Shown here one piece after another: positions 11,901-24,104 of a DNA stretch of 64,000 nt. The notes beneath the pieces are model-generated. The model was not told the DNA's origin. It saw nothing but the letters and a program-made list of their open reading frames with translations, and made no database searches. Each line of letters begins with the position of its first letter. Position 1 is the first letter of the stretch. The stretch lies in contig CM022371.1 in assembly GCA_011800155.1 (NCBI GenBank), positions 992,001 to 1,056,000 of the forward strand, read 5' to 3'. A program made the position numbers and the translations under genes. Source of the DNA: Flammulina velutipes (Eukaryota; Basidiomycota; Agaricomycetes; Agaricales; Physalacriaceae).

Positions 11901-14900
11901 CTGGGGCGCATCGCCTTGATCCACTCCGAGTAGTTGACATATGGATCAGGAATGGCGGGCAGAGCGTCCTCCTCCTCCGGTGCTTGAACAACGGGTCTCG
12001 GCTTCCTCTTCGTCACAGTGATACGAATGCGACCATCTTGTGGCGCGCTATCCTCCCCAATCATATCCTCTATATCCCGCTCCTTCATCTGGCTCTCTCC
12101 ATCCTCTTCGTCACCATCCCCAGCAGGCTTAAAGAAGTCCGTAAGCTTGTTCTGCTTGAACTTGTCCACCTGGCCCGCTACCCTTCGATGAAGCCAATCT
12201 GGATGCTTAATCCTAGGGACTGGATTTGCGACCTTCTGCATTGCTGCTGGGATAGTAATCAGCTTCTGGATGACGGAGCCTAGGCGTTCGATATAATAGT
12301 CCCAATCCAAAATCGAGCGCAGTTCAAAGTTGGTGAGACTGCTGTCTTTAAGCCACCGGCGAAGGTAGGTGCGCTTGACGCTCTCCTCGGCAGAGAAAAT
12401 GGCGACGGGTACTGCGCGGTCGGTAACGGGAGATCCTATAGGTTTGTGGGAGATGATAAATTTGCAGGCGAGTCCCTTATCCTTGACCATCTGGTCACCC
12501 AAGAATTCTGCGAGACGCCGCGCCGTACTGATGGACGTAGATTTCTGCCCAGCGTACTCAGCCAGAGTCCTGGACATGCTGCGATTCTCGGCAATGAGCT
12601 CCACGAGCTCTTCATCTTCTAGAGTATCAGCTTTGCTGAAAAGGATATCCAACCATTGGTCGGCGACCTCTGCGACAGCCGCATAACACTCCTGCGTGGT
12701 GGTCCCGAGGAGGAACTTCTCGAAGATTTGAGTTTGGAAGATCTTGATGAGCGACAGCTCTCCTCGTCGCTTGACCTCGAAGCCCTTCAACTCTGCCAAC
12801 GACCCATCCTCGTTGAACACAGCGTACCGCTTCTTCAACAGCTTGTCCTCCTCCTTCGACGACGGCAAGATCATGGCCTTATAAGGGCCGTCCAGCTCGA
12901 AAAAGATCGAGTTTTCGCTGTGCACGTCGTATCGACCCGACTCCATATTGAGATCATGGTACTGGTGGTTGGTGAATTGTGCGTAGACGAGATGATTCAA
13001 CATCGTGCAAGGATACGAGAACGCGATCGCCTTGCCATTGCTCAGCTTGAACTTGAAGTTCTCCGGGAAGACGCCAGGAAGCATGCACCAGATTCCATCC
13101 GTATCCAGCTCTAGCGGTCGTCCAATCTGCTCGACCAGTGCTCGCGCCATCTGGATGATCTTCGCGCCAGTCAAACACGTAATGCCAGCCATTTCCATGG
13201 AGTGCCAGCGCGCGCCTTTTCGCATGACATACCCATAGAACGAGTTCAGGATACACTTGTGGGCGAGCTGCAGGGAATCGTACAACACAATCATCTTCTT
13301 CGCCTCGTCCACCTCTGCGATCGACTTGCCTTCCGCCACCACCGTGTCCAAGTTCTTCTTCCACGTCTTGTGCAAGCCCTTGTATTCGTAACGCCTGTCA
13401 CGGAACGTGCGCACAGTGTCGACGTAGAATGGATTCTCCCTCTGGCAAACGATGGCCTCCCGGGTCTCGATCTTCGTCTCCTTCGTCTTCTTGTAGACTT
13501 TCCTCGAGTAGTCTCCCAGTCGCTTATGAAGAAGAGCCGTCTGTTCCGCGTCACTCAGGTCGGTGAACCGCCGCTGAGGACCTCCAGCACGTCTGGAGGG
13601 AAAGGTCTCTTGGTTCAACGCATGCCGAATCATGTTGTATTCGTCACGATGTGCTGGGAAGAATTCTCCACGCCAGGCCCATTCAAGCCTGCGGTCGCAT
13701 GCCTTGCCTGGCCTGTTATAGTCGCAGACAGCACAGACTGCTTCGTCCACCATAGAGTCAGGTTGCAGGCGATTGGACAACATAATGTTTGGATACATGG
13801 CGGCGACATCCAAGTGGTAGATGAGGGGATTGTCTGTGCGTTTCGGATTGTCGCGCATGACTTCTAAAGCTGACTGGATAGCATCTTTGACTTCCTGGTA
13901 GTTCATGACATCCTCGAGGGAGGTCTTGGATTCTTCCTCGATACAGAACTTGAGGGCAGCGTCTAGGTCGTCGATAAGCTGCGAAACACGTCAAATTTTG
14001 ATACAATAGACGTCGATAGAATAATTTACCTGTTGAACGGCTGATGGTACAATCTTGAAATCCGTTGCGATATCACTTCTGAATACACCCGCCTCCAGTG
14101 CTTCGACGTGACCACCGACATAAGTCTCGCTGGCCAAGAGATGGCCATCGTACATGTGCCCGTGCGCTTCTTCGTGTCGATTGGGCATAATAATGTGTCC
14201 ACGATAAGCTTCGACCTGTGTAACACTATCAGCTGAGTGAATCTAAAGTGGTAAGAGTCGTACCATGAGTAGAGTTTCGCATAAAGTTCCAGTACCTTTC
14301 CGCAAGACTTCGTCTGGGCATAAGGGGATGATGTTGCACAAGGAGAAGATGAAGGGGTGGACATATTTCATGTAGAGATAATAGGTTGCAACAGCATCGG
14401 ACACGGAGTACTGCGCTAGGACTTGTGGTTGCTCTATGGCATACCTGAAATAATTGAGTATGGTAAACAAAAGCTGCAAAGAAAAGGCTTACGGAGTCAT
14501 AAGCTCGGGATCGAGTTCTATAGGTTCATAGCCGAGCTTGTTCTTTGTCACGGCTTTCAAGCCTTGACTTCCTTGGGGAAGATAAGAGTCGCGCTTCACC
14601 CAACGGAAGCAGTCCATGTGAACGCAGGTGCGACTCTTGTATTCGTCCTCTATATCCTTTGCAAAGCCAGTTTCGAGAAACATATCGATCCCATTGACTT
14701 GGGAACGAGCATCCAGGAAGGGAAAATCGAAGAAGTCGCCGTTGAACGTAGCGATCACAGTAGGTTTCACTTCTTGAATATGCGAAAAGAAGCGTGAGAT
14801 GGTCGCAGCCTATACAACAATCGTAAGGTTGTTCATCAAAGGAAGGCAGAAGCTCACTTCGTCCTTCTCATTAAAGATGACGAAGGGTCCTTCGTAACCA

Positions 14901-16078
14901 TCCTTGGGTGTGTATTCAAAGTCATCGATATCTTCTGAGATGATTTCTCTATTCGTGATGAGATACCCTTGACCATCCACCATGTAGGAAATCATCATGA
15001 CTTGGTCGATGGCCTGGTCGGGAAATTTGAGAGGCGCTTTTGTAGTCTCGATATCGAAAGCCATAACGACAGGATCCGCACGCTTCACTTTTTCCTTGAT
15101 ATGGACAAAGGTTGGCTGTCCCTCTGTCCATGTGACGGTGTACCACAAACCAACCCGGATGTCGTTGTCGATGGCGACGCGTAGGTAATACGGGACGTCG
15201 TACTCCCGTACGTCGATGATGCTTTCGCGTGGGTCAATGTCGCGTCCAACGCCTCTTCCAGATAATTCGCCTTCTAGTTCGACGTCCATGCTAGCACCTC
15301 CGTTCATAGCGCCGCGGGCAGTGGCGCTGACAACCTCTGCATAGGCGTCGACCGCGTCGCGTTTCGCGCTGTTCTCCAAGGCCAACGGAACTATATCTCT
15401 CCGGACAGAGAGCAGGTCGCTAACATTGCGGAAGTGAAGCTGGAGATACAATCGAGGGTGTCCCAGCAAGTGGTTCGGCACCTTCAGATCCTCCTTGCGT
15501 TCGCGTGTGATGCGGGAAATAATGCCTTCGTATTTCTTGGTAAGCCATTCTTCGATGGTGGACTCCGTTCCAACCTAGATTGAGGACTTAGAAGGGAAAG
15601 AAATTGACAAGGGCCAGTAGGTACGCGCCTTGCAGGCAATATAGAAATACGGCTCGTACGCCTGAGTCGCCTTGAACATTCCTCCATCGTCTTGGATAAA
15701 GTAAAAGTCAACCGCGGCCTTACCCGACGGCCATTCAGGATCTTTCAAAGTTGTCTGCCCCGTAGGTAAGAATTATGCATCCAAAATAAGAGCAAAACTC
15801 ACTGGGTGCATGTTGACCAGCCAACCTTCCTTTCTTCCACCTTCCAATATTCTCCCAAAACCCAGTCTCTCGTCAATGTCGTCGTTGAGGGCCGTTCTCT
15901 CGAAGCGTTCTGCCAATTGTGTGCCGTCGTCTTCACGTTTCGGTGCTGGGCCATCGCTTTTGCCGCCTCTGGATCCGCCTCTGCCACGCCACCGCCCTCT
16001 CCAGCCACCACGAAAGCCACCTCTTCCACCACCACCGCGAGACGAAGTCAGTCCAAACGCTCCGCGACCTCTTGCCAT
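8917..16078 (-). CDS. POL2: DNA polymerase epsilon catalytic subunit
   Basis: The leading-strand replicative polymerase. Translation starts [18 protein letters not shown], an RGG-rich tail. The exonuclease domain shows Exo I as MAFDIETT and Exo II as [10 protein letters not shown]. Polymerase motif A is [11 protein letters not shown], motif B is [20 protein letters not shown], and motif C is [18 protein letters not shown]-binding PIP-like box, QNKLTDFF, follows the catalytic half near 12150. The C-terminal half is the inactive polymerase fold. It ends in two zinc-binding modules: [13 protein letters not shown] with [10 protein letters not shown], and LKCERCKG with WCKCSG. The last exon is read as [10 protein letters not shown] with TAG at 8917-8919, which resembles the helix ending other Pol epsilon subunits. 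About seven introns are visible, including ones near 11350-11470, 13980-14030 and 15575-15625. All catalytic motifs are present, so the gene looks fully functional. Confidence 0.96.
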
Positions 16079-16147
16079 TAAAGATGGATGAGGAACGAAG
16101 GCAAGTAGCCTATGTGACGTGACGTGATCTGCACGTGATGTTATGTA

Positions 16148-16153
16148 ACGCGT
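16148..16153. promoter_or_regulatory. MluI cell-cycle box (ACGCGT) upstream of POL2
   Basis: A perfect ACGCGT lies 70 bases before the POL2 ATG. In yeasts this hexamer binds MBF and drives G1/S expression of replication genes, POL2 among them. Its place in the short stretch between POL2 and the transposon fits that role, but a single hexamer can occur by chance. Confidence 0.5.
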
Positions 16154-16177
16154 CATTGACAAATTGGGACGGATATA

Positions 16178-16906
16178 CTATCAGTGGCCCCGGCATGGTT
16201 TTTGACAGGGATATGGTTATTTAATTAGTGTGGCCTCAACGAATAGCGGTAGGGTTTGGGAGTGGCTGGTGAATTTTATGTACTATAGCTGCTCTCTAAC
16301 AAGTGTGAATATCTAAGGAAACGGAAGAGAAATTGTCGCTCAAGATGCGGCCAAAGCGATCAAGAACTTGATGATATACCCATCCCGTTCAATACCTCGG
16401 GAAAGACCTGCCGTAAAATTCACCGACTCTCATGGCTCATTGGTTGGATACATCGGAGGGTAATTCCCTAGTAAATTTAGCATCTACAGCATGAGCGAAC
16501 TAAGCAGAAGTTCCGAACGCAGTACTAACACAGTTTGGTCACACAGTCACACTCGCGTCTTTGACGTCTTCCCTTCGTATATGTAGTTCTATCCTTTCGA
16601 CTTTGCCTGTAATACAGTTCAAGGCATGAAAACTGCTGTCTGTGAGAGTCGGTGAATTTTGCGCGGAGTCGTTCCCGAGGTATCGAGGTTATTGAGTGAT
16701 TCATCAAATCTTGTCATTTCTTGATCGCTTTGGCCGCATCTTGAACGACAATTTCTCTTCCGTTTCCTTAGATATTCACACTTGTTAGAGAGCAGCTATA
16801 GTACATAAAATTCACCAGCCACTCCCAAACCCTACCGCTATTCGTTGAGGCCACACTAATTAAATAACCATATCCCTGTCAAAAACCATGCCGGGGCCAC
16901 TGATAG
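16178..16906. mobile_element. 729-bp non-autonomous TIR element (TA target duplication) in a divergent promoter
   Basis: Ends are CTATCAGTGGCCCCGGCATG and its exact reverse complement, flanked by TA at 16176-16177 and 16907-16908. The outer 189 bp of each arm (16178-16366 and 16718-16906) match with about one mismatch that I can see. Weaker inverted similarity, such as CACCGACTCTCA near 16421-16432 and its complement near 16643-16654, continues inward. The core encodes nothing recognisable. A TA duplication fits Tc1/mariner-type or related elements, but no transposase is present, so the superfamily is open. It lies between the start codons of POL2 (16078) and the membrane protein gene (16964). 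Confidence 0.85.
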
Positions 16907-16963
16907 TAACGGCGGTCATCTGTGACGTGCGCCACATCCGAATCTCTTTCCGATACTCTCACC

Positions 16964-18748
16964 ATGGATGTTCTTTCTCCAGGACAAGTTGCTCAGATTG
17001 CGTATGCTCACTTTCTTTCTTGACAATCACCTATCATTGACAACTCTTGTGTAGACACGGCCCAATGTTCATCGGCTTTTCCTTGAATCTCATACTTTTC
17101 GGAGTCATGACAGTGCAGACTTACCTGTACTTTAGCATATACAAACAGTGAGTGATATCCCTAAAGGCGGTTCTTCTCCTGACACTCCTGAGCTTCAGGG
17201 ATAGCCCATGGTTGAAACTCTACGTGAGCCCGCCAAGCGCTCGCTCAGCGGAATCTGATATTCTTTAGGTTCTTCTTCTCTATATCTTGGACACCTTCAA
17301 TACTGTCTTCGATTTCGTTTATATCTACAAATGCCTTGTGGAACATTACGGTTGGTTGCCTGTCGCTTCCTTCATTCACCGTCTGACTCGCGGGTAGGGG
17401 AAGTCGCTTACCTTGCAAAGGCTACTTGGGGTATGTCTCACTCCAACCGATTTTTTTCTCGTCGTTGACTAAATTCTGCGACAGTGTTTGCTACAGGTTA
17501 GTGAATATCAGATACATACGTCTTCCTCTTCCTCGCGCATGCTGAAATATCATTAGATCCAGCGTTGACGGTAAATTCATATTCGAACCTGTGATGCGAC
17601 CATACTACTACTTCTCTTTCTGCATACAGGGTATCATCGCTACACTCGTACAGCTCTTCTTCGCCTGGCGAATCAAACTCTTAACGGGCAGCCTATGGCT
17701 TTCCGGTATTGTGGTACTTCTCGGGTTCCTGGGAATGGGTGAGGCAATCACGATTCCTTCCGCCCTAAACTAATCGCAGTCAGCTGGCGCACTGGCCACC
17801 GCTATTGAAGTAGGGAGTATCCATCCATATTTCGTTGACTTTCAGGAATTCAAGGTATGCTGATCATTTGACCTGTAATCACCGCTGTATAACTGAACTG
17901 TTCGACTAGTCCGTCGTCATCCTCTGGTTGGCTTCAGAGTGCCTTTGTGACATCCTCATCACCACAATTTTAGTGATCCATTTGTGAGTCTCAAATACGA
18001 GTCGAACGCCACTCCGTGTCCTAACTCATCCGGGATCTAGGGTAATGTTTCCGTTATCTCTACGCATCTCGCCTGTTAAGATCATCCTCAGAAAGCTAAG
18101 AAGACGGGATTCAGCGCCACAGATGACGTCGTGGACAGGATAATTCGGAGTAAGCGTTGATCAATACATCGATGATGAAAACTCATTCCATGAAAGTGAC
18201 AGTGCAGACCGGCCTCGTTACTTCTATCTGTGCATTAATCGACCTGGTCACGTTTCTAGCTCTGCCAGTAAGTAACTACGTCTACTCTTCGGATTCTGCT
18301 CATCCACCTTCCAGCACAACGGGGTGTAAGTTTCCTTCCCCGCACTCAGATGCATGTGCTCACGCTTCCAGCCACCTGATATTCAACCTCCCGCTCTGCA
18401 AGCTATACACGAACTCATTGATCAGTAGCCTGAACGCCAGAGAGCCGCCCCGGCCTACTGGAACCAATGAAACTACAAGCCATAGCAGCCACCAATCGGG
18501 CCTCATGAAGCGGCATAGCTCAGTTCGTGGCATTCTGCATTACCATTCTTGACATCTCATACATGTTCGTTCAGGCTCGCGCTTCCGCATATCCTGTTAT
18601 CGAATCCGGAAATCGCGCCAGCGTGTTCGCTCGGGCTCGCTCACCTCGACTCGGAACGGACGGACTTGACATCGAGATGGACAGCAAACGTCAAAAATTC
18701 ACTGATTATAGCTCGCCTTCGATAGCCTCTGGGGGGTCTGCTGTCTGA
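16964..18748 (+). CDS. DUF6534-type multi-pass membrane protein
   Basis: Basidiomycete membrane protein of the DUF6534 type, predicted seven-helix proteins of unknown function that occur in large numbers in agarics. The start MDVLSPGQVAQ is 57 bases after the transposon end. Hydrophobic exons follow: MFIGFSLNLILFGVMTVQTY, LYILDTFNTVFDFVYIYKCL, GIIATLVQLFFAWRIKLL, SGIVVLLGFLGM, and TGLVTSICALIDLVTFLALP. The family-like segment FNLPLCKLYTNSLISSLNAR leads into a Ser/Pro-rich cytosolic tail ending SPSIASGGSAV. About ten introns are present, so exact junctions are approximate; the last one (GTTCGT donor near 18523, acceptor near 18576) is inferred because it keeps the tail open. Topology and family call are good; function is unknown. 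Confidence 0.8.
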
Positions 18749-20242
18749 TCTGTCTTTCCTTCGGCACCGTTGTTGTTCTTTTAACTTTTCATCACTGGGT
18801 GTACTGCCTTTTTTGTAATTCTAGGTGGAATTTTTGTATCATATAGCAACTTCATTACTTGTGCATAGTATACACGTATATCTGTAGCAATACAGTCCCT
18901 GTATGATGAATCTCGTGTTTGTGTTCAGGACGAAAGGAAGCATTGTGGCTCAGATGAGGGTAGGACCTGCAATCGTGTGGCGCACGGATCATCGGGACGG
19001 TACTAACCGAAAATATGTGGACCCGAGTCGTCTTTGCGATTCTCTCCCAATTTTATTCTACGTCTACATGGTGCTAGGCGAATCAACACGGTGTAAATGA
19101 CATCCTGGATGGCTTTCATCCTTCTAGGAAAGTTATGAACTCTGGCTAATTACTGGGAGCATTCACGCCAATGTAGACCACGTATCGCTCGTTGGACAGT
19201 TCACGGAACCTTCTTGATTGTTACATATTCCTGGGCTGCCCGATATCTGGATTGGAGACGCGGGCCGTACCTAGGTGGCAAGGAGCTATTCGTTCGATTG
19301 CCCACTGAATATATCTAGGGAACGGACATACACGCTAAAAAAATGTGTGGAAGTCGGCTTGCTTCCATCCTAGAGCTACTGAAGACCTCAAGTACTTCAT
19401 CCCATCGGACATTCCTCTCCCCGAGCGTCGTCCTCTGGCCACCGAGGAGACCAAGCAATATGCTCTTCAAGACTATTATAGTACCAGAAGTCATCTGACA
19501 CTAATGGAAGGTTCACACAGGCAAACAATTACCTACTCTCAAGCGGCACCTCGAGGATATGAAAAAAACTATCCGGTTTGAACGGCCAGGACGGATGTGG
19601 TGGTATGGAACCAATTCGGTAACTAGCAGTCAAGATTAGAGATCTGTTACGCCAAAAGTTTTGGCGTGCTGATGATTGATCTCTCCATAGGAATCACGTC
19701 CTTTGGTCTGGCTGAGAAAATCAAACAACACCATCCAAGCGCATCGAGCCTCGTATCCTTGTATCACATACGTGAACGACGAGAATCGCACCCAGCCGGA
19801 ACGCTTACATTTCGTTGACCTACCGACAATGCTCGACAAGCGCTTCAGTTAGCTCGCTCAATTTCGGCTGTTGAAACGACCGACTTAGTCTGGCACCGCT
19901 TACACCCATGGCGTGCTGTTCAAATGCGTATCTTCCATGCCACCTTTCAGCCTTTACCATCACACGAGGTGAGACTATGACTACACTAGAAGGCGCTCGA
20001 GCTCAGCCCTCTCGTTCTTCATGGTTTATGGGGCTCGTATCTCCGTTCGACTAGCAGAAGCAGTGCTTGCCTATAGCTTCTCACCTTGCGCATGACTCTC
20101 GGAGAGTCGATCTGAACCCTAGCTCGTCGATCTGCTCCCGCGCCCTGTGTGCTCTCGCCCTTAGTTAAGAGGGAAGTCTTTGCGATAACTTCAACCAGCG
20201 CTCTCCCTTCCAAGCTCCAGCAGTCGAAGAGCACTTACTCCT
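18749..20242. other. intergenic region without a convincing gene
   Basis: About 1.5 kb. A plus-strand frame at 19345-19581 is open for 78 codons but has no splice partners or motif. No tRNA, long repeat or transposase trace is visible. The last 150 bases should be the promoter of the secreted-protein gene at 20243; they lack the TATA box present at its paralogue, where the equivalent spot reads TTAGTTAAGAGG. Confidence 0.5.
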
Positions 20243-20668
20243 AGTGAGTGACATCCCTCTACAGCCAACCAGGACTGACTGTCCGACACAGTGAAATTAC
20301 TCACTCTCTTCGTCACTCTCGCTGTCGCTGCTGTCGCCAATAGCGTCACGGTGGCTTTTTCCAAGGTCCCGCAGTGTCTCGCCCCCACCGATATATATCA
20401 TGAGAACTGCAACTTTTGTTTCTCCCCGCCCGGCGGTAATTCTTCACTGTGACGCCTTGTTTGATTCTCACTCGTTTTCACACTGACAGGCATAGACTGG
20501 AGATCTATAGAATTTTCTAATATTACCAGTGACAATCGGGTCTCCATCCACGCCGACACTGGCTGCACCCCAAGCTCAGAGGTCCGCCAAGATTTTGGAC
20601 CATTTTGCTGGACTCGAGGCGTAGGCTCCTCTTACCGTTCGGCATGGGTTGCTTGCCCTGGTATGTAA
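20243..20668 (+). CDS. small secreted Cys-rich protein, copy 1 (start codon split by an intron, shortened C terminus)
   Basis: No ATG precedes the signal peptide in the open frame. Splicing out 20244-20291 (GTGAGT donor, ACACAG acceptor) joins an A (20243) to TG (20292-20293) and gives MKLLTLFVTLAVAAVANS, a textbook signal peptide. The mature part holds six cysteines in the same order as copy 2 (38534-39068): PQC, then ten residues, NCNFC, GCTP, GPFCW and WVACP. One more intron lies near 20436-20489. The frame meets a TAA at 20666-20668, right after VACPGM. In copy 2 another intron and about 19 residues follow, and a decayed version of that tail (RASSGTVINDGAAIVK) can be read downstream near 20725. 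So copy 1 is truncated, and with its poor promoter it may be inactive. Function unknown. Confidence 0.65.
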
Positions 20669-20998
20669 TCCGTGAGTCTGTTCAACTAGGTAACTACCTG
20701 GTTCGCTAATGATATCATTGCTAGACGCGCCAGCAGCGGAACTGTCATCAACGATGGTGCTGCGATCGTTAAGTGAAGTGTAGCAAGTGCTCTGCCAGAG
20801 TAGTTGTTGAGGTGTCGCTGAAAACAATTTACTCAGTGTGTACTGTTTTGAATGGACATTTCCGAAGCCCGCAAATTTGAAGGCAGTCTGCTCCACCTAC
20901 ATATAACGGACAATGCTTTGTTGGAATGAGGCGAATCAATGGAAATTATGTCCAGGCAGAATACATATACTTGTGGGATCTATAAGACTCAGGAAAGG

Positions 20999-21545
20999 CT
21001 ACGTCTTCGTTGCCGCTTCCTTCTCCCTCGCAGTGCGCCAATGCGATATTTCCGTCTCGGTGGGTATTATTCCGCGTCGCGAGAGGTCGAGGCGGGCTTG
21101 TCTGCGGATATCGTTCTCTTCGGCGCGTCGGCGCGTTTCGTAGTCAAGCAGCGCGCCTTCTGCTCCGAAGACGAGGCCGGAGAGGAAAACTAGGAGGTTG
21201 GGGTTAACGTGAGACTTTGGTAGGAGATGGGTATACATACAGCCGGTTACGAGGTATGCTTTGAAAGGGAGGGTTTGTCGTCTGTCAGGTGTTTGGAGAT
21301 TAGGGGAGAGAGGAGGAGGGGGAGGGCATGGTACGCACCGAAATGCGGGCCAGGTGTAATGTGCAATTATGGCAAGTCCGAGTCCGACTGCCGCTGTTCG
21401 TGCACCTAACTGGGTAGTATTGCAAGGTGAAATATCGTGAGGGTACTCGGTGAAAATGGGTACTTACCTGCAAGCCTCCTTCAATTTGTAGTCGGTATGC
21501 TCGCTGGACGTCTTCATCGCGTCGGGAATGGGCCTCGGCAGACAT
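20999..21545 (-). CDS. small membrane protein with two hydrophobic segments, function unknown
   Basis: At least four short exons read on the minus strand: MSAEAHSRRDEDVQRAYRLQ and IEGGLQ, then LGARTAAVGLGLAIIAHYTW (first membrane segment), then RQTLPFKAYLVTG joined to FFLSGLVFGAEGALLDYETR (second segment). A charged C-terminal helix ends REKEAATKT at TAG (20999-21001). The layout of two helices with a basic, Arg-rich tail recalls small mitochondrial inner-membrane proteins such as HIG1/RCF proteins, but I see no diagnostic motif, so that is only a guess. An upstream exon may add residues: ATNLIFGDKREASSYFRT is open in frame before the chosen Met. Confidence 0.65.
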
Positions 21546-21834
21546 GAAAGTGGAAGTACGGAAGTAAGAGGATGCCTCGCGCTTATCTCCGAAGATAAGA
21601 TTGGTTGCCTGTAGTACTACATCTCAATTAGAAGCCCTTTGAATAGTCGGCAACATACGCTGCAGAAAAGAAACGTTCATGACAATAAATATTGCTTGTT
21701 GATTTGCTCGTAAACAGGGAAAACGTAGAACGTCCAATGTATGTTGTATGTATGTATGTATATTAGTTGATGCGATGCGAAGTAGGTGGGTGAGATAAAA
21801 CCAAGTCCATTCATTCATTACATGCAGCATCGCA

Positions 21835-24104
21835 TCATGCCCACCCAGCACCAGCTTGCATCCCATACGGCTGTTGAGGCGGCGGCACCCAATGTCCCTC
21901 CTCAGTCATCTGAGGTGGTCGCGGCGGTGGCCCGGGAATATACGACTGTATCTGGCCTTGGGAATGCATGCTCGGCATTCCCAGATGCGACGGTGGCTGA
22001 GGCAGCATGTGCGGCGGCATTCCAGGAGGAATCGGCAGCGCACCCCTCGAGGGCGTCGTCGTCGGTGGCTGCGGGAGGCTACTTCTCCGCCTAGGCTCGT
22101 ACTGCAAGGTAGAAATCGGAGGAGGAGGCGGTGGCGGGAGCGCGGGTGGTGGCGGAGGAATATGCCCATTCATATTAGGATCGGAATACTGTCGCTCTAC
22201 TTGATGCGGTGAGTGTTGGTGCTGATGCGGAGACCTAGGTGGGGAGTTTCCATTGACCAATGGCGGTGGCGGTGGCGGTGGATAGGCAGAAGGGAACATG
22301 ACGCTGTTCGCGTAAGGGGGCTGACCAGGCGGATACTGAGGAGCCTGATGAGGTTGAGGCAAAGGTCGTGAGCCGCCAGGCCCTTGGCTAGAGTTCAAAG
22401 AGCTCGTGGATATTGATGCAGAAGGCTCGTTGGGAGGACTAGGGGTCCCAGGGTACGAAGCATACTGTTGAGGTGGCGGTGGTGGCGGTATATGGTGAGG
22501 AGAATGTGAGTGCGCGTATTGCTGAGGCGGTGGCGGATACTGAGAGTACGGATACTGTTGGTATTGCATCATGCTTGATGCTGATGGTGGTATGGGAGTG
22601 TGAGATTGAGAAGGCATGGGCGTATGTGACTGAGGAGGCATGGGCGTGTGTGACTGAGGAGGTATCGGAGTATGCGATTGAGGCATTGGGGTGTGCGATT
22701 GGAGCATTGGAGTATGCGATTGAGGCATGGGCGTATGCGATTGAGACATGGATGCAGGCATCGGCGTGTAACTCATCGATGGAGTAAAATGAGATGCGTA
22801 TGGCATCGGTGGACCGTTACTGTACATTGACGGTGCAAATCCTGACGGTTCGGACGGGTGAGAAGGAAGAGCGCGTGCACTGAGAGGCATGAACCCAGAG
22901 GATGATGCCGGAACACTGTATCGCGGACCACGTATCGAAGACTTGACAGTCCCAGGACCGGGAGTCGCTGCTGTCTCGTAAGGGGACGGATAGGACGGAT
23001 AAGACAGCGTGCTGTAGGTCGAAGTCGAATCTGGTATACTTGGCTCGTAGCTGTCTGACGGCACGGGTAATGACATTGAATGACGCGGATGGTGGTAGGA
23101 GCTTTGGCCGGTAGGCTGGCCATTCAGTGGCTACAATTAATTATCAGATCTTGTGTTTACCAAAGGCAGATAGAAGACGGCGCACCGGAAAGCTCTCGCG
23201 CCTTGAATGCTGCAGTATGGATAACTGGCCAAAGTCATCTGCGACGCCGTTCATTGAATGTCTGCTGCTTGCTGTATCGTAAGGAGGAGTGTACAGCTCG
23301 AGCATTGATCCTGATGGATTGCGCAGCGCTGTTCGTTGTTCTCGTGGGAAATGGGGCGTGGAAACGGTGCGAGATTGGCCGTTCGTCTTCTTGGGGTCGC
23401 CTATAAAGTCGCCGGGACCTGCATAGTCAGGTCTTTTGGTAGCTTTCGGAGGGGGCTCTTCCTACGAGTCAATGAGTATGCAAGTACAGACACAAGTCGA
23501 ATGACTTACGTTAGAGTAGAACGTTAGCTCGAGGTAGACCTTGCCTGCGAATTTCTCCTTGTGCATCAGTGTCTGCCACCCTGCACTCGTCCGTCAGCAA
23601 CAGAAACCGCGATGCATGTTACGCGCAACGCACCGTCCTGCTCGCCCTTTGTCAACACCGTCGTAAGATCAACCAGCGTCTCGCCTATGAGCTCCGGATC
23701 TCGCGCGTCGTCCGCCCAGCATGCCAGCTTCATGACTCTCTTCGACCTGCTAGTCTTTTTTGGTTCAGGTTTTGAAAGGGCGCCGTCCTTGGGAGGCGGC
23801 GACGGCGCGCGCTCCTCCGCGGTTCGAGCCAGCTCGTCCTCGACGTCCTCAAACACAGGAAACCGCAGCTCCTCGTCCCATTCAGGATGCTGCCCTCCTT
23901 TCTTGATAGTCTTGGTGCGTCCTTTGCGACCCTCAAACTCAATGGCACAGTATGGATCTTGCTTGCCGATGTGTCTTTTATTGGGGAGATGGTTCTGAAA
24001 GTCGACTGTTAGCGTGACGAGCAACCTCTCAGGAGATGTGGACGACGCACGGCCTTGTCAATAACGATAATGAGCGTCCCGATTTCTCTCGGCGAGTGGG
24101 ACAT
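21835..24104 (-). CDS. C2-domain protein with Pro-rich tail, Fic1/Inn1-like (cytokinesis)
   Basis: N-terminal C2 domain and a long disordered tail, the plan of yeast Inn1 and fission yeast Fic1, which act at the division septum. The start exon is MSHSPREIGTLIIVIDKA, followed by NHLPNKRHIGKQDPYCAIEF, then QHPEWDEELRFPVFED and ELIGETLVDLTTVL. The domain keeps the loop-1 Asp of DPYC and the loop-3 Trp-Asp, typical of C2 folds. After DPKKTNGQSR the tail is rich in Pro, Gln, Ser and Tyr, with many PxxP stretches suited to SH3 partners and a run of QSHTPM repeats (about 22590-22750). It ends QPYGMQAGAGWA at TGA (21835-21837). About four introns lie in the first half. Orthology to Fic1/Inn1 is inferred from architecture. 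Confidence 0.8.
22588..22755 (-). repeat. in-frame tandem repeat encoding QSHTPM/QSHTPI units
   Basis: About eight units of 18-24 bases encode QSHTP followed by M or I and a short Pro, Leu or Ser spacer, within the tail of the C2 protein. The unit length stays a multiple of three, so copy number can change without breaking the frame. Confidence 0.75.

Noticed and set aside
19345..19581. 78-codon frame as a small gene
   Set aside because: Single short frame without signal peptide, family motif or flanking exons.
20576..20896. 106-codon minus-strand frame as an antisense gene
   Set aside because: It overlaps the last exon of the secreted protein, which has a paralogue supporting the plus strand.
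22588..22755. A CRISPR-like array
   Set aside because: The repeats are contiguous, in frame and encode QSHTP units; there are no spacers, and this is eukaryotic DNA.
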